Part shown: positions 8,966 to 15,729 of the stretch, one piece after another
Layout of the letters: each line of letters starts with the position of its first letter
Numbering within the stretch: position 1 is the stretch's first letter
From: Micromonospora thermarum
Lineage (GTDB): Bacteria; Actinomycetota; Actinomycetes; Mycobacteriales; Micromonosporaceae
Reading direction: 5' to 3'
Length of the DNA: 64,000 bases
Assembly (NCBI RefSeq): GCF_012034245.1
Contig: NZ_JAATEO010000029.1
Span: 1-64,000, forward strand
Made by a program: the position numbers and the translations under genes
The notes under the pieces: generated by a model
What the model saw: the letters and a program-made list of their open reading frames with translations, nothing else
What the model was told of the DNA's origin: nothing
Databases searched by the model: none

Positions 8966-9587
8966 GGAGGTCGAGGCTATCGCCGGTGGGATTGAGCAGG
9001 GCGTCGACTCGCCGGGCGAGGTGGGCGACTCGTTCGGCCAGGTCCAGGCCGGGCGGCACGTCGTGCAGCGGCACTCCGGTCTCGGCGCACGCCGCGCGGA
9101 CTGCGGTCGCGGTTTCGTCTTGGAGGTGGGCGACCTTGGCGCGCATCGGGTCGGCCGGGTCGGTGTAGGCGTCGGGCAGGAAGAACACGGCGTCGTAGGT
9201 GCTCGGTGCCCATGCCCGGCAGAAGGCTGCCATCGCTTGCAGCACGGCGGCCTCGTGGCTGCCGGGCGGCGCGGCGAGCACGAGGCGGGCGTAGGCGAGG
9301 ACGTTGATGGCTGTCTTGTCGCAAATCAGCAGGTCGTGGTGGCGGGCGGCGCGCAGCGTGGTCGACAGTTGCGCGCCGAACAGGTCGACTTCGGTGGCGA
9401 GGTCGAAGGCGCCCTTGCCGTGGATGACGGTTTCCTCGATGAACGGGCTGGTGCGGGCTGGCTCCGGTGTGCACGCGACGAGCACGCCGCGCGCCCGGTA
9501 GTGGGCGGTCAGCGCGTGGACCAGGGTGGTTTTTCCGGCGGCGTGGGTGCCTTCGATGCCGACCACGACGCAGGTGCGGATCGTCAC
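8937..9587 (-). CDS. P-loop nucleotide/thymidylate kinase-like ATPase
   Basis: 216 aa. The N-terminus carries a Walker A motif GIEGTHAAGKTTLV preceded by a hydrophobic strand, resembling thymidylate kinase and AAA_28-type proteins. CTPEPARTSPF (TMP-kinase-like EP motif) and DLLICDKTAINVLAYARLVL (Walker B-like strand) follow. It probably phosphorylates a nucleotide or other small substrate, but the LID-type region is not clear. GTG at 9587 overlaps the upstream stop by 4 nt (GTGA), implying translational coupling with the exonuclease-like gene. Confidence 0.8.
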   Translation of the reverse strand: MTIRTCVVVGIEGTHAAGKTTLVHALTAHYRARGVLVACTPEPARTSPFIEETVIHGKGAFDLATEVDLFGAQLSTTLRAARHHDLLICDKTAINVLAYARLVLAAPPGSHEAAVLQAMAAFCRAWAPSTYDAVFFLPDAYTDPADPMRAKVAHLQDETATAVRAACAETGVPLHDVPPGLDLAERVAHLARRVDALLNPTGDSLDLRDPGAHAPR

Positions 9588-10375
9588 GACGCCGGCCTCT
9601 CTGGAAGTAGGGCCCGGAAGGTGGGGTGGTCCAGCCAGCCGACTCGCCCGGCTAGCGCGGTTGCGACCATCGTGTTGACGTTGACCGGCTTGGGCCAGGT
9701 CAGCTCTCCGGCCGCGCGGAGGCCCACTAGTGCGGTGGACAGGCTGTGGCGCAGGTTAAGCACGGTGATCCGCTCCCGTGCTTGGACGTCGCGGTTGGTG
9801 AGCCAGTCGCGGTGCAGCGCGGTCATGGACTTGCAGGCGAGTTCGGGTTGGGTTACGTCGAGGTCGAGTTCGCCGCACACGTCGACCAGCCGGCGGGAGC
9901 GGCCGAACAGTACGTGATCGGCGTCGAAGCGGGTGTCGAGCACCTGCCGCGCCGTGTCGGTGCGCCGGTCGCGCCACGCCTGCCGCGCCGCGAGCAGCGC
10001 GGCTGGGGGGCGGGGGCCGGCGTTGGCGGCCAGCACGGCGAGGTCGCTGCACAGTTGGTGGCCGGTGATCAGGTCGGCGGCCTCGGTGGCGGCGGCGATG
10101 TCGGCCGCCGCTGCCGCGACGAGGTCGCCGCGTTCGGCGTCGCTGTCGAGGTAGAGGCTCGTGTAGGCAACCGGCAGTCGGCCGGTGTCCAGGATCACCG
10201 GAGAGCCGTCGCTGGTGGGCACGGTGAGCCACACGATCGAGTAGCAGAATGCCTGGTTGCCGTTCTTGATCCGGTAGTTCTTGCTCCACTCCACGTCGAT
10301 CGAGGCGACGAGCCGGGTTCCGGGCAGCCGGGCTGGCACGCCGCCGGGTCCGTCGAGATCGCTGATCAGATGCAC
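9584..10375 (-). CDS. RNase H-fold DEDD-type 3'-5' exonuclease-like protein
   Basis: 263 aa from GTG 10375, chosen because GGAGG lies 7 nt upstream; a longer open frame exists but is Arg/Pro-rich. ASIDVEWSKNYRIKNGNQA gives an Exo I-like D-x-E; LITGHQLCSDLAVL gives an Exo II-like segment; DTRFDADHVLFGRSRRLVDV then ELDLDV resembles the connecting helix of DnaQ/RNase T folds. The third motif is less clear (RITVLNLRHSLSTALV, without an obvious Asp), so activity is uncertain. It is in the leftward operon with kinase and NUDIX genes and shares features with the gene upstream. Confidence 0.6.
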   Translation of the reverse strand: MHLISDLDGPGGVPARLPGTRLVASIDVEWSKNYRIKNGNQAFCYSIVWLTVPTSDGSPVILDTGRLPVAYTSLYLDSDAERGDLVAAAAADIAAATEAADLITGHQLCSDLAVLAANAGPRPPAALLAARQAWRDRRTDTARQVLDTRFDADHVLFGRSRRLVDVCGELDLDVTQPELACKSMTALHRDWLTNRDVQARERITVLNLRHSLSTALVGLRAAGELTWPKPVNVNTMVATALAGRVGWLDHPTFRALLPERPAS

Positions 10376-10477
10376 AACTGGTCCTCCGCCTGTCGTGGTT
10401 GTCCTTCGGTGTGTGCCGGGTGGTGCCGGTGGTCGCCGCCCGCGCGTGCGGGCGGCGGCCACCGACGTTAGCGCCGT

Positions 10478-11224
10478 CTATGTCTCGACGGGGGTAGGCG
10501 CTCGCCGGGTCGTGTCGGGCGGCGTGGTCACCGTGTTGGCGGGATCGAGCACGTCCCAGGCGGCCCGATCGATCGCGTCGGCGACGGGAAAGGTTCCCTC
10601 CCAGCGGTAGCGGCCGGCCTGGACGGCCGCAGTGAGCCCGATCGCCAGTGCCCGCGCCAACACCGTCCTTGCCGCCGTGGCGGCACTCGCCGGCTCGTCC
10701 GGCATCGGCGCGGGCAGCGGGGCGGTGGGCATGTCCAGTGCCGCCCCGGTCTGGCTCGCCTCGACCGAGGTGTCGATCATCAGGGCCAGCCCGCGCCCCT
10801 TGGCCGACCGGTTGGCCCACGCCTCGGCCACTCCGGCCGCGCCGCGCAGAGGCGTGGTCGATAGCAGCATCATGCGGGTCAGATCCTGACCGAGCGCGTG
10901 CCCGGCGAGGATGACCGCGTGCCGACGGGCGCGGGTCAATGCCCGGTCGGTCAGCGCGAGCAGGTTCGGCGCCTCGGCCAGGTGGTCGAGCACCGTGGCG
11001 CGGAACCCGATCTGCAGCGTGTCGCCGCTGATGTCGTAGGCCGAGCCGTGCCTGCGCACCCGCAGGTAGACCGTCGCCGCCGCGACCGGCACCTCCCGCA
11101 AGCCGGATGCCTGCTCGGCCCAGTCGATGGCGAACGCGGCGAGCATGTCCCAACGCCGGCCGAACGGGCGTTGCTCGGCCCCGAACGGCGCTTCGGGCCA
11201 TTGCAGGTTGCTGAAGTCACGCAC
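10478..11224 (-). CDS. Unrecognised protein, degenerate paralogue of the downstream exonuclease-like protein
   Basis: 248 aa; GTG start overlaps the radical SAM stop by 8 nt. No family was recognised directly. The middle reads VILAGHALGQDLTRMMLL, matching the neighbour's LITGHQLCSDLAVL in the GHxLxxDL pattern and spacing to a later IDTSVEA versus DTRFDAD. An AIDWAEQ near residue 32 may correspond to the neighbour's SIDVEW. I infer a divergent paralogue with altered catalytic residues, perhaps a partner subunit. The C-terminus is a Pro/Thr-rich tail. A 102-nt gap separates it from the exonuclease-like gene. Confidence 0.45.
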   Translation of the reverse strand: MRDFSNLQWPEAPFGAEQRPFGRRWDMLAAFAIDWAEQASGLREVPVAAATVYLRVRRHGSAYDISGDTLQIGFRATVLDHLAEAPNLLALTDRALTRARRHAVILAGHALGQDLTRMMLLSTTPLRGAAGVAEAWANRSAKGRGLALMIDTSVEASQTGAALDMPTAPLPAPMPDEPASAATAARTVLARALAIGLTAAVQAGRYRWEGTFPVADAIDRAAWDVLDPANTVTTPPDTTRRAPTPVET

Positions 11225-12224
11225 GGGCGTGCCCGCCCGTCCCGGCGGCCGTGCCGGCGTTGGCGACCGTGCGGATGCTCTTGCCGAGATACTTCGCGAA
11301 GTGGTTGCGCTTGAACCGGTACCGCTTCCAGATCTCCGTCACCGGCTCCTCAAGGAGGTTGCCCAGCGGTTCCAGCAGGTCGGGCGCGTCGTAGACCGGC
11401 CACGCCGACGCCTTGCCGGTCACCTCCACCAGGATCATGTGGCCCTCGGTCTCGGGCGTCCACGTCGTCATGCGCAGCGCTGGCCGCCAGTCGTGCACCG
11501 CCCGCGCCTCGGTCAGCCGGTCGAAGGTCTGCCCGGCCTCGTCCAGGCTGATGAACTCGTGTTCTTCCAGGTCGAGCGCGTTGCCCTTGCGCAGCGGCAG
11601 GATCAGCTTGAGCTTGCCCGCCCCGATCACGTCGGCGATCTGGTACGTGAACGGCAGAGCGTGCAGCGTCGATCGGTACACCACTGCCGACAGCGACAGC
11701 GGCAGGCCGTGCTCAAGGAACGCCCGGATACCGGACATCACTTCGTCGTAGTCGCCGCGTACCCGGTTGGTCGTGGCGCGCGGACCCTCTAGTCCGACGT
11801 TGACGAACGCGACCTTGCCGACCATCGACTTCGCGTGCTGCAAGCCGCGGGTGGCGTTGGTTGGGATTCCGAGGATGAAGTCTCCGGCGTACATGTCCAC
11901 GACATCGCCGAAGTCGCGGCGCAGCAGCGGTTCCCCTCCGGAGAGGAACACCCGCTGTACCCCGGCGAGGTTGCCTCGGATCGTGTCGAGTTGCGCCAAC
12001 GTCGGATCGGGCAGCTGCAACGTCTCGGAGCAGAACGAGCAGTCGAAGTTGCATCGCTTGGTGATCTGCAGGATCACTGACAGCGGCACCGTCGCTGCCT
12101 CGGCCAGCTCCTCCACGGAAGCGGAGCTGCTTACGGCGAAGTGGTGGCCGGCGGTGAAAGCCACCGGACCGGAGGCGCGCTGCGGCACCGCCGCCGGCAC
12201 CGCGGGCATTCCAAGCATGGTCAT
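11217..12224 (-). CDS. Radical SAM enzyme
   Basis: 335 aa. The signature CNFDCSFC (C-x3-C-x2-C) binds the SAM-cleaving 4Fe-4S cluster, and FLSGGEPLLRRDF is the GGE motif for SAM binding. The usual TIM-barrel strand pattern follows (FILGIPTNATRG, VAFVNVGLEGPRA). No extra Cys cluster (SPASM) is visible in the C-terminal third. ATG 12224 is used because AAGGAGA lies 9 nt upstream. The substrate is unknown. Its operon also encodes a nucleotide-kinase-like protein and a NUDIX hydrolase, so a nucleotide or nucleobase substrate is possible; this combination invites comparison with bacterial viperins, but I do not see enough to assign that family. Confidence 0.85.
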   Translation of the reverse strand: MTMLGMPAVPAAVPQRASGPVAFTAGHHFAVSSSASVEELAEAATVPLSVILQITKRCNFDCSFCSETLQLPDPTLAQLDTIRGNLAGVQRVFLSGGEPLLRRDFGDVVDMYAGDFILGIPTNATRGLQHAKSMVGKVAFVNVGLEGPRATTNRVRGDYDEVMSGIRAFLEHGLPLSLSAVVYRSTLHALPFTYQIADVIGAGKLKLILPLRKGNALDLEEHEFISLDEAGQTFDRLTEARAVHDWRPALRMTTWTPETEGHMILVEVTGKASAWPVYDAPDLLEPLGNLLEEPVTEIWKRYRFKRNHFAKYLGKSIRTVANAGTAAGTGGHARA

Positions 12225-12365
12225 GACGTCGTCTCCTTGCACGGTGTGGTCGAGCAACGGCTCGACCGGATCGAGGGGCAAAGCAAGGTGCGTTGGTGGG
12301 CGCCGTATGAGGTCTTCTGGCAGGAGGTCCGCGCGCCCGGCGAGCGGCCCACGCCGGCCCGCCCC

Positions 12366-12590
12366 TCACCGCGTCTCCGACGGACCGCCGGGTGACCTGC
12401 CGTAGTGCTGCAGCACGGCCGCCGCCCACCGTGCTTGTTCGCATGGCGACGGCACCAGGCGTGACCAACCGGCCAGGCAGCCGCCGCACGCTCCGTCCCC
12501 CGGGTACGGATGCGCGTCGAGCACCTCGCGCGCCTGCTCCAGCAACCGGCGCACTCCGGCGGCGTCCGGTTCGGGCGGCTGCACAGTCAT
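12366..12590 (-). CDS. Small CxxC protein
   Basis: 74 aa, ATG overlapping the upstream HTH gene stop (ATGA). The core is GACGGCLAGWSRLVPSPCEQ followed by ARWAAAVLQHYG: a CxxC knuckle, then a third Cys about 14 residues on. It resembles the two other small proteins at 13034 and 13466. Function unknown; a small zinc-binding domain is likely. Confidence 0.6.
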   Translation of the reverse strand: MTVQPPEPDAAGVRRLLEQAREVLDAHPYPGDGACGGCLAGWSRLVPSPCEQARWAAAVLQHYGRSPGGPSETR

Positions 12591-13018
12591 CCCGGCCAGC
12601 CCGCCCTGACCGGCACCAAGACCCAGGCTCCCCCGCACGGGCACCGCTGCGCCGGTCGCGGCGCGAGGGGTGGCCCGGTCTGCTTGGCCGACACCTGTTC
12701 GCGGTATCGGCGGGTCAGCCAGTCCACGTAGTCGGACACGCTGAGCAACTCGCCATGTGCGGACAGTACTCTGCCGCCGTCTTGCCAGAAAGCACGCGGA
12801 ACGTTCTGCCGACCCATCTCGACGTTGGCGATCGTGCTCTGCGACCACGGCACCAGCCGGGTAAGACGCACTTGCTTGACTCCGATGGCGTGCCGCCGTG
12901 CTGACAGCGTTCGGTCCAGGGCGCGCCGCGCCTCGGCCAGCTCGACGGGCGTCAGCACCGGCCCGCCACCAGCGTCAATCGGCGTGAATCCGTTCACCAC
13001 GAGTGTCGCCGGGGTCAC
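12587..13018 (-). CDS. XRE-type helix-turn-helix protein
   Basis: 143 aa. A helix-turn-helix-like core lies about residues 25-85: LTPVELAEARRALDRTL, LTRLVPWSQSTIANVEMGRQ, then VPRAFWQ. The recognition helix sits at QSTIANVEMGR, as in Cro/C1 regulators. The C-terminal end carries CPCG. It is co-directional and coupled with the small CxxC gene and the radical SAM operon, so it is probably the local regulator. GTG 13018 is accepted as the start; no strong ribosome site stands out. Confidence 0.65.
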   Translation of the reverse strand: MTPATLVVNGFTPIDAGGGPVLTPVELAEARRALDRTLSARRHAIGVKQVRLTRLVPWSQSTIANVEMGRQNVPRAFWQDGGRVLSAHGELLSVSDYVDWLTRRYREQVSAKQTGPPLAPRPAQRCPCGGAWVLVPVRAGWPG

Positions 13019-13033
13019 CGGGGGGTCCGCATG

Positions 13034-13282
13034 TCAGCTCGCCTTGCCGAACCAGCCGGGTTCGTCAGCGCGGCGAACGCCGATCAAGTGCGGTTGCGTC
13101 GCGCCAGGCACCCGCCGGGGCAGTCGCAGCGACACCTGGAACACCTTCGCCGCTCGTTCGTGCTGTTCGCACGGTCCGGGTACCCTGCACGCCAGACACA
13201 GGCCGTCCGCGCTGGAGACGGCATGCCGGTCCAGCACCGCCTGAGCGTGGTCGACCTGTTCGCCACCGAGGTACGTCGTCAC
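13034..13282 (-). CDS. Small CxxC protein
   Basis: 82 aa from GTG 13282, preceded by TAGGGGA. The core GLCLACRVPGPCEQHERAAK has CxxC followed by a third Cys, like the other two small proteins of this operon. Function unknown. It lies 15 nt upstream of the HTH gene. Confidence 0.55.
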   Translation of the reverse strand: MTTYLGGEQVDHAQAVLDRHAVSSADGLCLACRVPGPCEQHERAAKVFQVSLRLPRRVPGATQPHLIGVRRADEPGWFGKAS

Positions 13283-13465
13283 GTCTTCCCCTACGTGTCG
13301 AGTTGGGTGGGCGCGCCGTGCGGCGTGCACGCCTGGGAGCGCGCGGCGACGCCGCACGGCGCGCCCGACCCGATCACCCGCCTGCCACGGAGTCCGCTGT
13401 CGCGTAGCGGCGGGGAGTCAACAGAGCAGCATGCGCACCGACCCGTGCGCCGCCCGCCGCGCGCT

Positions 13466-13735
13466 TCAGCCGCGCGGCGCACCGCATCTCACCAGGACGA
13501 CGCCGGCCACGGCCCGCAGGCGGGCGTCGGGTACGTCGTAGCGTCGCGGGTCGTCCGAGTACGCCTCGATCACCGACACCGCGTTGCGGCGGGGTCGGCA
13601 CGGGCTGGACTCGCCGCACGCGGAGCATGATCCCCTGCCGTCGTCGCGATGCTTCCGGTACGCGGCGACGCAGACCGCGTGCACCGTCGCCCGCCTCGCC
13701 ACGCGTCTCGGTGGCGCTCCACTGCTGTTAGCCAC
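13466..13735 (-). CDS. Small CxxC protein, first gene of the leftward operon
   Basis: 89 aa from GTG 13735 with GGAGG about 12 nt upstream. GSCSACGESSPCRPRRNA carries the same CxxC plus third Cys pattern as the proteins at 12366 and 13034. It diverges from the DUF5753 regulator at 13954, so the 218-nt gap should hold both promoters. Function unknown. Confidence 0.5.
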   Translation of the reverse strand: MANSSGAPPRRVARRATVHAVCVAAYRKHRDDGRGSCSACGESSPCRPRRNAVSVIEAYSDDPRRYDVPDARLRAVAGVVLVRCGAPRG

Positions 13736-13953
13736 GGTTCGTGATCACCTCCAACGGCAAGGGGACGCATGGGCGCGACACGCTTCCGTACATCGACCAG
13801 CGGCTGGCCGACGCGCCATCCCATAGACCACCATCGTGCAGCCGCAATTGATGCTTGGCAAGACGTAAGATGCTCATCGTGATGCTGGGCTGGGTAGCTA
13901 ATCCGCAAACTCACAACATCAACGTCACGCTCAGCTAGGAAGAGGGGCGCAAC

Positions 13954-14826
13954 ATGCGGGAGGATTCAGGCGTGGCTCGCTTTACACCGCCGACTCCGCG
14001 CTCACGTCGTCTTGGCCGTGAGCTGCGGAAGCTGCGCGAGGCCAAGAGTTGGACGATGGACGAGGCGGGCAAGCACATCGGTTGCTCTACGTCACGGATC
14101 AGTCGCATCGAATCCGGCGAGATCAAACCGCGGACCGGCGACGTCATCGAACTCCTGATGGCCTACGACGTTCCGCTCGAGGGAGAACCCGGCAAGTCCC
14201 TCCTCGCTCTCACCCGAGAACTACGACAGTCCGGCTGGTGGCAGCGCCTCGACGCCCTCACCGGTCGTTACGCCACGTTCATCGCCTACGAGGCCGAGGC
14301 CGTCGAGCTGCGCAACTTCGAGCCCACGCTCGTGCCGGGGCTGCTGCAAACCCCGGACTACGCCAGGGCGGTCAACAGCGTTGGACGGGAGACTGACGCG
14401 GAGGCCATAGAGCAACGGGTGCAGGCGAGGCTCACCCGTCAGGAAGTACTCACCCGGAAACCCTCGCCACTGCGGCTGCACGCGATCGTCTCGGAAGCGA
14501 CGCTGTTGTTCGAGGTCGGCGGCCAAGACGTGCTGCGCTCCCAGCTCGACCACATCGTCAAACTCGCCGGCCGCCCGAACATCACGGTGCAGGTGCTGCG
14601 CTTCGCCGCCGGTGCCACACTGGCCGACAGGGGCGGCTTCGCCATCCTCAGCTTCGAACGCGACGAACCACCGCTCGGCTACGTGGAGACGCCAGCCGGC
14701 GAGCTGTTCCTGGAGTCGCCGCGCGAGATCGACCGGCTCGCCGCCGTGTTCGATCACCTCAAGACCCTGGCCATGTCGCCAGCGGAATCGGTCAAATTCA
14801 TCAGGGAGCGAGCAAGTGGAACTTAA
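13954..14826 (+). CDS. XRE-family regulator with DUF5753 C-terminal domain
   Basis: 290 aa. The HTH occupies residues about 18-72 (LGRELRKLREAKSWTMDEAG, then CSTSRISRIESGEIKPR). The rest is the DUF5753 ligand-binding-like domain (YEAEAVELRNFEPTLVPGLL, QTPDYARAV, VQVLRFAAGA). This is the architecture found hundreds-fold in streptomycetes and relatives, nearly always next to a DUF397 protein that acts as partner. ATG 13954 follows an AGAGGGG. The gene overlaps the DUF397 gene and diverges from the radical SAM operon, which it may regulate. Confidence 0.92.
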   Translation: MREDSGVARFTPPTPRSRRLGRELRKLREAKSWTMDEAGKHIGCSTSRISRIESGEIKPRTGDVIELLMAYDVPLEGEPGKSLLALTRELRQSGWWQRLDALTGRYATFIAYEAEAVELRNFEPTLVPGLLQTPDYARAVNSVGRETDAEAIEQRVQARLTRQEVLTRKPSPLRLHAIVSEATLLFEVGGQDVLRSQLDHIVKLAGRPNITVQVLRFAAGATLADRGGFAILSFERDEPPLGYVETPAGELFLESPREIDRLAAVFDHLKTLAMSPAESVKFIRERASGT

Positions 14827-15010
14827 CGTCTGGCGCAAGTCCAGCCGTTCCGGAAGCAACGGCCAATGCACCGAAGTCAAGGACACCGGCGCCGACGTGC
14901 TGGTGCGCGACAGCAAGAACCCCAGCGGCCCCGTGCTCGCCTTCACCCGCGACGAGTGGCGCGCGTTCGTGGATGGCGTACGGGCGGGCGAGTTCGACAT
15001 CACCAACTAA
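14816..15010 (+). CDS. DUF397 protein
   Basis: 64 aa from GTG 14816, overlapping the regulator's end by 11 nt. WRKSSRSGSNGQCTEV and VRDSKNPSGPVLAFTRDEWR are hallmark DUF397 segments. In actinomycetes DUF397 proteins pair with the upstream DUF5753 regulator as a small inhibitor/antitoxin-like partner. A perfect hairpin follows immediately. Confidence 0.93.
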   Translation: MELNVWRKSSRSGSNGQCTEVKDTGADVLVRDSKNPSGPVLAFTRDEWRAFVDGVRAGEFDITN

Positions 15011-15014
15011 GCGC

Positions 15015-15039
15015 GGGCACCTGCACCACGCAGGTGCCC
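15015..15039 (+). terminator. Perfect 10-bp hairpin after DUF397 gene
   Basis: GGGCACCTGC, loop ACCAC, GCAGGTGCCC, starting 4 nt after the TAA. It lacks a U-tract, which is common for actinobacterial terminators. The next 300 nt (15040-15347) show no supported gene. Confidence 0.65.
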
Positions 15040-15347
15040 ACAGCGCCGGGCGCAAACGGCGATACCTCCGTCTTGCGCCGAACATCGTCCACGCCCAACC
15101 CACCTCGCACCGACAGCAGCAGCCTGCCTCATGGACGTCGGGGTCGCAGCGCTCCCCGACCCCTTGATCGCACCCAACGATGTGCCGATCATGACGAAGC
15201 GCCAACAGGCGGTCCGCGAAAAGCTGCCGGTCATGTCCCTGGCAAGCGGATGCCAAGCAGCCCATTCGGCTCACAGTCCCCCCAAACAACCTGCCCGACC
15301 GATGCCCGCTCAAGGTGCCGACCTCACCCCTGTAACCCACCTGCCTG

Positions 15348-15610
15348 TTACGCCGCGTCGTCCATCTGCTTCGGCCATATCCGTTCCCGAATCAGCAGGG
15401 GGTTGGCCGACAGCGCGAAGGACGCCGCATCCTGCTCTGCTCTGAGGATCTTCAGTAGAAGTGGGGCGCGAGGTTGGACACCCCGTGCCCGTCGTCGCGC
15501 ATCGCGTCGGCCAGCGCGTCTCGCGACAGCGAGCGCCCCTTGGCGGCCAGCAAACGCGCGGGCGGCCCGCGCCGCAGGGATCAAGCCACCCCCGAGCGCG
15601 CTTCCGCGCG
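15348..15610 (-). pseudogene. Decayed C-terminal remnant of a DUF2637 spread gene
   Basis: On the minus strand one frame reads GRSLSRDALADAMRDDGHGV then SN and soon stops. The adjacent frame then continues LLLKILRAEQ and ends at 15348. Joined, this parallels the C-terminus of the DUF2637 protein at 5226 (LSRKALARQLRADGHQLSN, then ALVRVLRAE). The membrane part is not visible. I infer a fragment broken by a frameshift near 15460, which would date plasmid-type DNA beside the cas locus. Confidence 0.5.
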
Positions 15611-15729
15611 GCGGCGGTGAGCTTCCCTGTAGCCGTCGTCGGCCAGCAACCACCGATACCATCACGAGTTCCGGTGTTGAACCCCAGCTGATTGGCGAGG
15701 CAACTCAACGACGTTTGTAAGGACGGTTC

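Noticed and set aside
9756..11201. 481-codon minus frame over the exonuclease-like genes
   Set aside because: Arg/His-rich out-of-frame shadow; the chosen frames carry ribosome sites and conserved motifs.
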